Both the position numbers and the translations under genes were made by a program. Source: Rusavskia elegans (taxonomy: Eukaryota > Ascomycota > Lecanoromycetes > Teloschistales > Teloschistaceae). From it: 64,000 bases of DNA. Positions 32,931-44,100 of the stretch are shown here, in pieces. The stretch lies in assembly GCA_011316305.1 (NCBI GenBank), contig SAUG01000067.1, forward strand, positions 1 to 64,000, in the 5' to 3' direction. The notes beneath the pieces were generated by a model, which had not been told where the DNA came from, ran no database searches, and saw only the letters and a list, made by a program, of their open reading frames with translations. How positions within the stretch are numbered: position 1 is the first letter of the stretch; each line of letters opens with the position of its first letter.

Positions 32931-35900
32931 CAGCGTGGGCAATCGCACCGCCCGCACCGTACCGACGCTAGTACTAGTACGGTACGGGTCCACTAATTAG
33001 CGGTATAGAGCGGTACTAGTACTAATCTGATTAGGTATAGGCGGTACTAGGTTTTTATAGAATATTATTTTTAGTACTAAGTTTCCGTCTACGTATTCGT
33101 ATTTATAGAATTAATTTTTTTAATCTTGAATTTATTAATTCTATAAAGCTATACTATCTACTATTATATACTCCTACGACCTCTTCTAATAAATAGATAT
33201 AAATTCTATATATCTGATAGAATATATATAAAAATTAAAGCTATTTTATAATATTAGCGTTTAATTCCGATTTTTTAACTATACTATAATTAGAGATATT
33301 TATTTATCTTTATCGAATCTTTTTCTAGCTATTTTCGTAACCTAGTAACTATTTGTATAATACTACTAAAAATTCGTTTATATTCGGCTAATATAATAGG
33401 AATAGCGAGAATATCCTATACTATTTTTAATAGAATATTCGTAGATTAAATATACTATTAATTCGCGATTTTCTTTTTTAATAAAGTTTTTAGATTAATC
33501 CTATATATTCTATAGTACTTTTTATAGAGATTTTTTACTATATTATCGGAATTATCGGTTATAAAAAAGGCTGGATTATAAATATAAACGCGAATAGAAA
33601 CGGAAGCCGCCGGCGCTATATTTAATATAATAGATCGATTCCTATAGAATAGATTATAGAGATTAGTAATATTTCTTTTTATAGATTTTTTATATTCTGC
33701 CTATTTCTATAAAAACTATAGCTATTTAAACCGGGAATCTATTACTATACTAGTAGCGTAAATCGGATTTATAATATAGAGGATTTTATATTTTTCTAGC
33801 TTCTTTAGATAAAATTCTAGAATATAATAAATATAATATTATTCCGGATTATTAACTTCTATATACGCTATCGCTGTTATTAAAAATTTCCGTTTCTTTT
33901 CCCGGATATATTTAATAATTCGGCGGAATAATAGAAGAACTTCGCTAGCTATATTATATAAACTAGTACTATTTCTATTTTAGAATAGTATTATTTTCTA
34001 TCTAAATAGCTCTAGTATTTTATATATTTAGAAAAATATTATCTATTTATCGCCGGAAAGACAGTCTAGATTAAGAGAAAATTTATTTATATCTAAAATA
34101 AAGGTATTAATATACCGCCGGAGCTTTATATTTCGCTCGATTATTTTATCGCTACTATTCTATCTTATATCGTTATTTTATTTAAGGAAAAAGCCGTCGA
34201 AATCGGAATCGTTAAATCTATTAGCGATAGATATATTCTAGAAAACTTTCTAATACTAGAGACTCTAATATATCTAATTAATAATATTATATAGTTTACT
34301 AATAGGACCTTTTTTCTACTAAAATTTAAGCTTTTTCTCTTTTTACTTTATCGTTTAAGTAAATATAATCTCGGTATTAAACTATTTAATAGAAATATTA
34401 CTATAAAAGAAGACCTATATAGCGATATTAAAAATATATCTCTAGTATCGCAGCCGCCGATATTATTTATTTAAATAGGAAATAATATTTAAAAGTAGAA
34501 CGTCGAAGTAAATATTATTTATATTAGCGTTATCGAATACGAAATACCCGAAACGTAGAGTAATTTCGAATTTTTTAATAATTTATTTAATAGTAATATA
34601 TTAGTTCTCGCCGGAATAAAAGTCTCGAATACGTTGAAACGTTAATATAATTATCTAAATATAATAGTATTTATTGACGAAATAGAAATAGATAGTAATA
34701 AAAGCGATAGTATTTTTCGAAATTTATATATCGAATAAAAAATATATATTATTATTCGTATTCTTAATTAATACCCGGATTTTATATTTATAATTTTTAA
34801 AAAAAACTTCTATCTAATTCGTAATTATATAATATAACTTTAGAATCTATTTATATAATTATTTATTAAACTAGATAAAAATTTCGCGAAGCTATTAGTT
34901 ATTAATAATTCGATATAGTAGATATATAGTCGTAATCTATTAAATAAATAGATATTTAAACTTCTTTTCTAAATTTTTATAGAGTAGAAGTAGCGTAGAT
35001 AAAGCTTTACTTTCCGTTATACAGGAAATAATCGAATTAAAGATAGAAAGAAGAGGATTATTACTAGGAAAAAGACTATTAAAATCGATTTAATAGTCTT
35101 ATATTAAATATTCGTATATACGGTTAGTAGATTAGTTATTTGGATAGATATAGTACTTACGACTATATTTCGTATAGCCTAATATAATAATTAATCGAAG
35201 CAGAAATAATTAAAGAAGGAATTATATAGATTTTATAGAACTAATATTTCTTTAAATTTTCTATATTAGTAGCGTAGAAGCTATAATTTATAACCGTCGA
35301 GGTTTTCTTTATCTATTTAGCTAGTTTATTATTAGATACGAGCTTGCGTTTAATATCTTTATTCGTATTAATAACAGCGTAGATATATTCGTTTTTAGAA
35401 AAGTTAAAATAAACGACCTTTTTATATATATTCTAAGTATCTATACTACGTCCGGTATTACTTAAATTTTCTATAGTTAATTTAAAATAGATAGTAACGT
35501 TTTTTTAATCTATAATAATTAATTTAGATAAAATATATAGTAGATAAAAAGGTAGAAAGGTCGAAATAATAATAATAAAGAAAATCGATAGAATAGAATA
35601 AAATTAAAGATCTAGACTATTAGCTAATTAAATTAATAGAATTAGCCTAAACGAGTATTACTAATTAAAATTTTAGAATTTCGTTGTAAAGCTAACGCTT
35701 TCTAAATAACTTTAGAGGGTAAGATATTTTCTAAAATCGAAGTAAACGAGGTTAAAGAGGTACTATATATCTAATCTTAGCCGCGTATATTAGATTTTCT
35801 TAAATCCGATAGTATAGTCTATAAGTTAAGATATTTAAAAATTTTAACTTAAAAGTTTATATAGTTAGTATATAATATACCGATATAATAAATAGTTAAA

Positions 35901-36061
35901 AAAAAGGAAATCTCGATAAATTTAATTATATAAAGTAGAATTAAGACCCCTATAAACTAGCTAGTAGCTAGCCCGTATAGGGCTCGGTATAGAGCGGTAC
36001 TAGCTATCTAATTAGTCGGTACGGTGCGGTGCGGGCTAGTGCGGTGCGATCGCCCACGCTG
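32931..36061 (-). mobile_element. hAT-superfamily DNA transposon, 3,131 bp, inactivated by RIP
   Basis: The ends are CAGCGTGGGC and its reverse complement, and the inverted repeat continues with transitions (CAATCGCACCG and CGATCGCACCG). The ends obey the hAT CAG...CTG pattern and are flanked by a perfect 8-bp duplication. Subterminal copies of cggtatagagcggtactag lie near 33001 and 35979. The interior is extremely AT-rich with TpA excess but retained CpG, the RIP footprint. On the minus strand 33365-33416 still reads DILAIPIILAEYKRIFS, matching the hAT C-terminal dimerisation motif. Downstream codons are interrupted by stops. The transposase gene was therefore on the minus strand and is dead. 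The terminal 80-100 bases escaped mutation. Confidence 0.93.
33365..33416 (-). pseudogene. Remnant of hAT transposase dimerisation domain
   Basis: Read on the minus strand, one frame gives D-I-L-A-I-P followed by A-E-Y-K-R-I-F-S, which parallels the conserved hAT C-terminal pattern LxIPxxSxxxERxFS. Expected Ser and Cys positions are changed in the way C-to-T mutation would do. In-frame stops follow soon after. Confidence 0.75.
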
Positions 36062-36069
36062 ATCCCTAC
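36062..36069. repeat. Right copy of 8-bp target site duplication
   Basis: Exact match to atccctac at 32923-32930. Confidence 0.92.
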
Positions 36070-36307
36070 TGTACGCGTTGCCTTAATCATACCAAGCAGG
36101 ACCAAGTATACATCGTACAACAGATCATTTCCCACATAGAATGGAAGCAGTGAGGATGGGTATGTAAATACTCATGTGGTTGACACGCACGGATGACTCC
36201 TTAGCATAGCCCTCAATTGCACTTTCCGCAGTCTTTCTCAATATCCATTGAAAGAAGTATCTTTTCCGTCTTGAAATGTCACTTGGTCCAGTGAGAACCG
36301 GAACGTA

Positions 36308-37228
36308 ATGGACTCCGAGATCTTCATTCCCCCATCTCATCCACCTCCAGTCCTCGATGGCGACCAAGTCCTGCAGTTAGCACAAGCAGGCTATTTGCCG
36401 GTCAAACCACCACCGAATCTACTGGCTTGCCTCGAAGACCTTCTTCAACTCGATCGTGAATTCTTCAAGCAATCAACGTCTTCGAAAGAAACCAAGTTCC
36501 CTACTGCCGAAGGTACCGAATTGGGCTATTACCATGTCGAGAACGAGAAAGAATATCTCACCTTTCGCCACCAGTATAGGGGAGAGTCTACAAGTGCACT
36601 CTCGCTTGCTGCTTCGAGGTTCTGGAATATTGCAGCCTCATTCCTCTACCGCATCCTCTGCGACGTCTCCACTGCTCTCGACATCCCAATACCAGTCTGG
36701 GATCCCCTTGTCGACGGCTGCCTCTCCATGCCCGGCTCCACATCAGAGACCACACCCACCCTGCTCCGCCTATTCGACTATCTCCCTGGGGCCGGCGCTG
36801 CGGAGAAGCACACCGACACAGGCTTCCTAACACTGTGTATCGGCACCGCTCCTGGTCTGCAGGTCTGGAACCCGTCAGATCCCCCGGCTACGATCTCAGC
36901 TGGCGCGTGGGTGGATGTAGGTACCCAGCCCACAGTCCTAGTAGGTAAGACACTACAGTGGCTCTCCGCTGGCAGACTGAAAGCGGGGTTGCATCGCGTA
37001 GTACCAAATATAGAAGGCAGGCAGAGTGTGGTATTCGCGTTGAGGCCATCGTTGAGACATCCGAAATTGGATCTGGCGCCATTTGGAGAACCGAGCGTGG
37101 TAGATCTGGTGGACGTCTGGAAGGTAATCCGAGGAAGTGTGTTCAATGTCAATGCACAGACGAATATCAGGGACGAACAGAAGAGGAAGCTGAAGGCAAA
37201 GCAAAGTGCTGAGCAAGGCCTCGGCTAG
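36308..37228 (+). CDS. Fe(II)/2-oxoglutarate-dependent oxygenase (isopenicillin N synthase-like)
   Basis: This is a single exon of 306 residues with an ATG at 36308. The C-terminal double-stranded beta-helix has the iron ligands His and Asp in EKHTDTGFLTL. The distal His is in GLHRVV, and the 2-oxoglutarate-binding Arg/Ser pair is in GRQSVVFALRPS. The N-terminal region (QLAQAGYLPVKPP) matches the DIOX_N type of the plant/fungal family. Such enzymes hydroxylate, desaturate or ring-close small molecules in the cytosol. It starts 247 bases from the hAT end and is followed by the tail-to-tail methyltransferase gene. The position suggests a late oxidation in the polyketide pathway; membership of the cluster is inferred. 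Confidence 0.88.
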   Translation: MDSEIFIPPSHPPPVLDGDQVLQLAQAGYLPVKPPPNLLACLEDLLQLDREFFKQSTSSKETKFPTAEGTELGYYHVENEKEYLTFRHQYRGESTSALSLAASRFWNIAASFLYRILCDVSTALDIPIPVWDPLVDGCLSMPGSTSETTPTLLRLFDYLPGAGAAEKHTDTGFLTLCIGTAPGLQVWNPSDPPATISAGAWVDVGTQPTVLVGKTLQWLSAGRLKAGLHRVVPNIEGRQSVVFALRPSLRHPKLDLAPFGEPSVVDLVDVWKVIRGSVFNVNAQTNIRDEQKRKLKAKQSAEQGLG

Positions 37229-37360
37229 ATCCAGCCGTCGTTTTTCAGACCCCCAAACCCGAAGGAAGCGCCTCCCTCCGATCATAGTGGTACTACCAAA
37301 ATTATGACCTCAGCTTCATCGCTATGGGAACATCGAGCTCTTTTTAGCAAGCTCAAAAAT

Positions 37361-38837
37361 TCAGCTCTTGATCGCCACGGCATCCTTCCCGTTCCCATAG
37401 GTGATGCTTGAAGCATCAAGTACAGCCTCGATTACGCTCTCGGTCTCATCATTCAATGTCCAGATCTTCTCGATGCGAAGCCCAGCGGAAGCAAGCAGAT
37501 TGCTCCACTGGCTCTTCGTCCGCTCCATGCCACCACTCATTCCCATCATGACTAGGTCAATCGCAGTAATAAAATCACTAGCTTCCACGTCCTCGACGAC
37601 GAACTCGTTGATAAGGACCTTTGAGTATCCAGGACTCATCGCTGCGGCTAGATGTTGAAGGATTTTTTGGCATTCTTGATCGGGCCAGTCGTGGAGGACT
37701 TGTCGGATGAGGAAGAGTTTGGGTCCTGCCCAAGCTGTCAATGCACACACTCGCATTAGGCATGTGCCAATCCATACCTTGCACTGGCTGAGATTTGAAG
37801 AAATCATGTGCCATCGGCTCAAAAACCCCCGCGCCGATTCCAGCTTGTTCAATAGTCTTGGGATGATCTTGCAATATCAATCGTCCTTTCCGCTGCGAGA
37901 ACTTCTCGTTGATTTCGACCAAACCGTGGCCCAGGCCACCACCAACATCAACTATGAGTACCGCCTCGGGATCTGCAGCTGCATCTGCCAAGACATTCTC
38001 GGCAAAGGGGTAAAAGTCAAGCCAGCTGATGCTGCCCTCTCGTCGACCTTTCATGAACGCGTTGCAGTCTTCCAGCAAATCCGAGAATCTGGGATCCAGG
38101 ATGTATTCCCAGCCGGCCAATTTTGTGTCATAAGCATCCTGTAGGGGACCTTGGGTAGCTGTGGGGCAACGGTAGTTACGCTTGGCTAACGATGAAGGTA
38201 GCTGTTGGAATACAGGGCCTATGAAGTCGAACCTGTATTCAACGAGGTGTGAGCTGAGGTCGATGATCTGTACGGAGGGTGACGTACATGAATTTCAACC
38301 CGCATACAATGGTTGGGTTGGTGCATACATTTGTCAGGTCTGTGGCAGCCCAGTGCTGTTCATCGAGTTGGCGTAAGAGCCCAATGGCTGCCAGTGTTCT
38401 TAACAGACGCGCTGAACAGGCAAATGCAAGGTCAGACCATTCGAGGTTTCACGGTGGCACAAGACATCACTTACGAAGGAGGATAGCATCAACCCCCGTC
38501 TTAGACTTGATCTCGTCCTCAGTTCTGCCAGTCTCACCAGCTTCGACCATATACCCGAAAAGCCCCAGGTCAATGGCTACACGGACCACAGCATGCTGGA
38601 ACGGCTACCGCCTTTTCTTAGCGATCTCTTTACTTCGCGTTGCAGGTTCTTTTCGCGACATACCAAGACTACGAGGCGGTTCAACGTCTCAAAAGGTGAT
38701 TCTAGCGCAAAAGAAAGCTTTTTGACAAGGCCTTGTAGCTGTTGTCGAACGTGTGATTGCAGTGAACCATTGTTGGTTGTTAAATCTAGGCTTGAGATTT
38801 GCTCGATCAACGACCGAGTGGGAGACGAAGAATCCAT
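37361..38837 (-). CDS. SAM-dependent O-methyltransferase (caffeate OMT-like fold)
   Basis: The exons in transcript order are 38634-38837, 38475-38595, 38288-38411, 37778-38232 and 37361-37734, giving 425 residues. The N-terminal helical dimerisation part includes RVAIDLGLFGYM and RRLLRTLAAIGLL-like sequence. The SAM-binding motif is LIVDVGGGLGHGL, the residue block RLILQDHP follows, and the catalytic His lies in RQVLHDWPDQEC. This is the fungal secondary-metabolite O-methyltransferase type, related to the aflatoxin and sterigmatocystin enzymes. The first intron is only 38 nt, unusually short, so the exon 1/2 junction is the least certain part. It shares a 468-bp divergent promoter with the amidohydrolase gene. 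It probably methylates a phenolic hydroxyl of the PKS product. Confidence 0.88.
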
Positions 38838-39305
38838 GGTGAAGCAGCCTGGATGTTGCGTCTCGAATTTTGCCTAGAGTGGTGCTGGAAATGAAGGGAG
38901 GACCCGTCTTGAAGAAATGGGGGTGTGACAAATAGATGGCTGCTTAGAAATACAGCAAACTGGAGGATCGGTGTTGCGCAACAGCTGTAGGTCGATGCTT
39001 CATAGGGTTTTGACAATGATCCACCGTTGTGATAGGACAAATCCCGAAGACGTACATGGTGTTGCTCAGGATGATTTGAGACAAAGGACACCGAGTCTCC
39101 GCGAAGACCAACTACCCGGCACATGAGAGACTGTGGAATCCACCGGGCCGAGTCGGTGGATCTGGATCATCACCATCACTGAATCATTCACTCAAAAAGG
39201 CCGAGATATTCATAACTGTTACACGATGCTCGGTGGTCATAAGCCGTCCAATTTCGACTCCGGTCATGAGCAGTCCATACCCGCAGTACACCTACAGAGG
39301 TCGAC
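38838..39305. other. Divergent promoter, O-methyltransferase / amidohydrolase
   Basis: This 468-bp region separates two divergent cluster genes. It contains the palindrome listed at 39139-39160. No ORF with a motif is present. Confidence 0.5.
39139..39160. promoter_or_regulatory. Candidate Zn2Cys6 factor site, CCG-N8-CGG palindrome
   Basis: The arms TCCACCG and CGGTGGA form a perfect 7-bp inverted repeat with an 8-base spacer. Inverted CCG/CGG half-sites are the standard target of fungal Zn2Cys6 regulators. Its place in a divergent promoter of two cluster genes supports a regulatory role, but I saw no second copy upstream of the PKS or the oxygenase gene. Confidence 0.35.
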
Positions 39306-40298
39306 ATGGCAGGCCTTCCACCTAAAGTTGATGTACATCACCATATCGTACCAGACTTTTACAAGCAAGTGCTGTCAGGCATCGACCTCTCAGCCAAGAT
39401 AAAGTACCCATCCTGGAGTCCTGAAGCCAGTCTGGCCTTTATGGACGACCACGGTATCGACACAGCCATCCTATCTCTCAGTGCACCTGGTGCGGTCATC
39501 GCTGGCTCTCGTGACCACGTACGCGCTCTGGTCCGCAAGTGGAATGACTATGCCTCTGAACTCTGTTCTGCCCACCCAAGTCGTTTTGGCTTCTTCGCCG
39601 CTCTGCCTGGATTAGATGACCTCGAAGGCGCCATGTCAGAGATCGGATACGTCTTTCAAAGTCTCCAAGCGGACGGCGTCACCCTCTTCACCTCTTACGC
39701 TGGGCAGTATCTCGGGGCCAAGGCCTTCGAACCGGTTTGGGCTGAATTGGACAAATTTCATGCAGTCGTACATGTCCATCCGAATCACTCGTTCGCAGCG
39801 CCGTTCACGACACCTTTCTTACCGCAGCCTCTTATCGACTACCCGCACGAGACCGCGCGAACAGCCAGCGACCTTGTTCTTAGCGGCCGAAAGCGGCAAT
39901 TCCCCAGCTGCAAGGTCATTCTGTCTCATGCCGGAGGTACGCTGCCCTACCTTGCCGACCGGATCTCTGTACTCTCGGCGACCATCTTTGCTGGGATCCT
40001 TGACGACGAGCATTCCCCACGTGGTAGTGAGCAAGTCATGGAAGACCTCAAGTCGTTCTATTTCGACCTTGCCCTCGGTGGATCATCGACAGTTTTGGAC
40101 TTATTGATCAATTGGGCGCCGCACGATCGTATCCTGTACGGGTCCGACTTTCCGTTCGCTGGTGGCGCTGGCGAATGCTTCGAAGCGACCTTGGAGAGCT
40201 ACCGGATGGATAGTCAGGTCAGGAAGCTGTGCTACCAAGCGAATGCACTGGACTTGTTTCCGAGACTGCGGTTACATTATCAGCGTCTGGGTCAATGA
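39306..40298 (+). CDS. Amidohydrolase-family aromatic acid decarboxylase (ACMSD-like)
   Basis: This is a single exon of 330 residues with an ATG at 39306. The metal-binding blocks of the amidohydrolase-2/ACMSD family are in place: KVDVHHHIVPDFY at the N-terminus, VVHVHPNHS in the middle, ILSHAGGTLPYLADR, and the catalytic-Asp block LYGSDFPFAGG. Characterised fungal relatives in polyketide clusters include 6-methylsalicylate decarboxylase (PatG/YanB type) and the orsellinate-cluster OrsB. By analogy it should remove the carboxyl group of the aromatic acid released by the neighbouring PKS, giving an orcinol- or cresol-type product in the cytosol. Substrate identity is inferred from context. Confidence 0.87.
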   Translation: MAGLPPKVDVHHHIVPDFYKQVLSGIDLSAKIKYPSWSPEASLAFMDDHGIDTAILSLSAPGAVIAGSRDHVRALVRKWNDYASELCSAHPSRFGFFAALPGLDDLEGAMSEIGYVFQSLQADGVTLFTSYAGQYLGAKAFEPVWAELDKFHAVVHVHPNHSFAAPFTTPFLPQPLIDYPHETARTASDLVLSGRKRQFPSCKVILSHAGGTLPYLADRISVLSATIFAGILDDEHSPRGSEQVMEDLKSFYFDLALGGSSTVLDLLINWAPHDRILYGSDFPFAGGAGECFEATLESYRMDSQVRKLCYQANALDLFPRLRLHYQRLGQ

Positions 40299-41189
40299 CT
40301 ACTTTTTCGAAAGCTGGGTGGACTGCTGCTGATTTGGAATCGATTGAGGAAGGCACTTGGGACAGCATCTGGGGCCTAATGGAGAATGCAGTATGCAGCA
40401 GCGTGGAGGAGGGAGGGGTTCAAATTCACAGCACTAGTAACCAAGATGAGCAAAACCCAAATGTCATGCAAGGAGTTCGTCTCGGTGTCCCAGAAACGGT
40501 TCATGGAATCGCATCGTACGATGAACGCACGAGCTCGGTTGTCTCAAGAGCAGCGACCCAGTCACACCAATGCAACCTTATCGGAATCATTGTCTTCGAT
40601 CAAAGACTAATTCAACGACCGGCATGAAACCCTGTGCTTTGATTCATTAATGTGCAACGGAGTCCAAAGATGATAGCATAGATCATGCTTCCGTGTTGGC
40701 GTCGGTATCCTGCACATCATAGAATGGGGATGATGTTGCCATTTATCGGCGTATCCTGATTCATCGAGCCATCTGTCCTGCTGTTAGTCTCTCGGATTCT
40801 GGAACATTGCGAATTGATCGGTGTCATTGAAGGACGCATGATCCAGCATAACAAAAGGGTGCACTGCAGTGAAGCCGAGACTCATTCACTCATCTCACAC
40901 GGCGACAGGCCAAGAAGCGAGAAACGACGTTGTCAGATGAAGAGCCGTACCATTGCGAGCGATCCCGCAATCATTCATCTCTCTGGGTGGCATGCATGGA
41001 CGAGTGAATCAGAAGCATCGTCGCTGATCCGACGATACAACTACAAAATGAAGCCGAATCTTCCATCAATCTTCCTTCTCATCCTGGATTTTCTTCATCA
41101 TTCTCCGCATCCCTCTATTCTCTTTCAACGTAGACATACACTCACCTCGTTTTCAGCATTCAGTCTGATGCTCCATCAGCCTTAACACC
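40299..41189. other. Upstream region of the PKS gene
   Basis: This 0.9-kb stretch holds the 3' flank of the amidohydrolase gene and the PKS promoter. The ORFs are short and motif-free. A pyrimidine-rich segment precedes the PKS start (cattctccgcatccctctattctc). Confidence 0.5.
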
Positions 41190-44100
41190 ATGGCTTTCTC
41201 GGACGATTTGCCTGCAGCGGCCTTCTTCAACCCTCAAGCGAGTCCCGCAACGGGAGACTATCTTAATGGCCTACGAGCCTATCTCAGGAACCATGGCCAA
41301 CTCGGTCCGTTTGTAGGAGCTATCAGATCGCTGCCCCAGGCCTGGGACATCTTTGCCCGTCACAGAACAGATCTTGCATCTCTAGCTCAAGGTCCGAAGT
41401 ATACGAGAGCACTGGCAGATTGGATCGATGGTACCGACTCCGTCTCGATTGCACACGCCATGTCCGGATGCTGTGCCCTGCCCCTCTTGACCATCGTCCA
41501 GGTATGCCAGTACTTTCAATTCCTCGACCTGAAAGGCACCACCCACCACCAGCTTCTGCAGTCGTTGAGCGTAGGAGGGGTGCATGGATACTGCGGCGGC
41601 TTACTACCAGCTGTCGCTGTTGCCCTATCCTGTGATGAGCGAGAGCTCGCACAGAATGCTTCGAAAGCACTCCGGATTGCCGTGGGCATCGGAGCCTATG
41701 GAGATCTAGGTGAGGAAGACACTCACGGAGGCTTCTCCAACATGGTCATCCGTCTCAAGTATCCTGGACAGGGGGAGGAAATTGTGCGGCTTCATCCTGG
41801 TGTAAGTGTACCTCTGACTCTTATATGGCGTAGCCGTTTCCCAGAGCATTTCTGGAATACGCTGACATGGCTCTAGACGTACATATCAGCAGTCACAGAT
41901 CCGAAGACTATCAGTGTCGTCGGATCTGCAAGCGAGCTTGAGCGAATTCAAGCTTACACTGGCGCACATGGGTTACATTCTCAAGGAGTACACATCCGCG
42001 GCAAAGTTCATAATCCGGAGAACACACAATTGGCGGCGGACCTCGAGATTCTATGTCTCACGCATCATAGCCTTAGGCTCCCAAGCACCTCAGAGCTCAA
42101 GGTGCCATTCCGATCGAATCTCGACGGCGAGATCATCAAGCAATCTTTAATCCATGAGATCTTACAAACCATCCTGACATCTCGATGTGACTGGTACCAG
42201 CTGCTCGGCTTTGTGGCGATTGATTTGGGCCATGATGACCGTACTTCACACAGTCTTATCAACTTTGGTACAGGCGACTGCCTTTCGCTGATACCGTTCC
42301 GCCAGCTTGGGCTTACCATCACAAAGTCTGATGTCATGACGCTCCTCAAGAATGCTCGTCCAGCGGTTTCGGCCAGTCATCGGGCGCCTTACAGATACCC
42401 TTCAGATGCTGTTGCCGTCATTGGCATGGGCTGCCGCTTCCCTGGTGCAAATAATATTGAAGAGCTCTGGGAGCTCATGTCCTCCGGAAAATCAACGGTT
42501 CAGAAGCTCCATGGAGACAAAGTAGACACTCACCAGAGTTTTCGTGCCACGCAAGATCACAAATGGGCCAGTCGTCAACAGTTCTATGGTAATTTCGTCG
42601 ACTACCCCGATGCCTTTGACCACGCCTTTTTCGGCATGAATTCTCGAGAAGCCGTCTACATGGACCCTCAGCAACGCCTTCTTCTGGAAGCGTCGTACCA
42701 AGCGGTTGAAGCGAGTGGTTACCTTCGTACGCATCAGAAAGAAGATGGAGATAACGTCGGCGTATTCGTTGGCAATACTAGTGTCGATTATTTTTCAAAC
42801 ACCTGCTCGCATGCACCCTCGGCGTACACCTCCACTGGGACATTAGGCTCCTTCCTTTGCGGACGTATCAGTCACTACTTTGGATGGACGGGTCCGTCGG
42901 AAGTCGTAGATACGGCCTGCTCCTCATCCCTTGTGGCCATCAACCGTGCTTGCAAAGCTATACAACATGGTGAATGCTCTTTAGCCCTAGCTGGGGGCGT
43001 CAACGTCATCAGTAGTATCGACAACTACCTGGATCTCGGGAAGGCCGGTTTTTTGAGCACGACGGGCCAATGCAAACCATTCTCAAATGATGCGGACGGC
43101 TACTGTCGAGCAGAAGGAGTCGGTCTTGTGTTTCTCAAATCGCTTGATCAAGCTTTGCGAGAAAATGATCAGATCCTCGGTGTCGTCTGCGGCTCAGCGA
43201 GCAACCAGGGCGGTCTTTCGTCGTCAATTACCATCCCACATTCGCCCACACAGATCGCGCTCTATCGCAAAATTCTCGACAAAGCCGGCATTAAACCGTA
43301 CGACGTCTCGTATGTTGAAGCTCACGGCACTGGCACACAGGTGGGCGACCCCTTGGAGATTGCTAGCATCAGAGAAGCGTTTGGAGGCCGAGACAGAAAG
43401 ACACCTCTGCATGTAGGTTCAATTAAGGGCAACATTGGCCACTGTGAAACGGCTGCTGGTGTTGCTGGGTTCATCAAAGCTACCCTAATGCTTCTGAAAG
43501 GCTCAATACCCCCATTGACCAGCCACACAAGCCTGAACAACAAGATCCCGGATCTCACGCTCGATCAGATGGCTATCGCGTCAAGCAAGCAAGAGTGGGA
43601 TGTTCCTTTCCGTGCAGTATGTGTCAACAGCTATGGCGCAGCAGGAAGTAATGCCGCGGTGCTATTGTGCCAGCCTCCACCCAAGTCGTTGCCACCTTTG
43701 CCGCCATGTCGACCTATCGACGGGTCACTACTGTATCCGTTCCTCTTGAGTGCACAATCAGAAGCAAGTCTTATCGCATACGCAAAGGACCTAGGTAGAT
43801 GGCTTAGTGGTCCTGGCTCGCAGCTCGCAGCAGCTGACGTTGCATTTACGCTCGCCGAAAAGCGGCGGCATCATCGCCTTCGCTGGTCAACCACTTCTCG
43901 TGACCTCGATGAACTTTTGCCTCGATTGGACGACGGCCAAATCACAGGGGTATCAGTAGGTAAGCCCCGGAATGTTGTCCTGGTGTTCTGCGGACAAGTC
44001 CGTCAGAATGTCGGCCTTAATGAAACACTGTATCAATGTTGCAAGCTCTTCCGCTCAAATTTGGACCGGTGCAACCATATCGTTCGAACACTGGGTATAC

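Noticed and set aside
32931..36061. Treating the AT-rich island as a centromere-like or neutral isochore segment
   Set aside because: The 8-bp duplication, CAG/CTG inverted ends and transposase motif show that it is a single hAT insertion.
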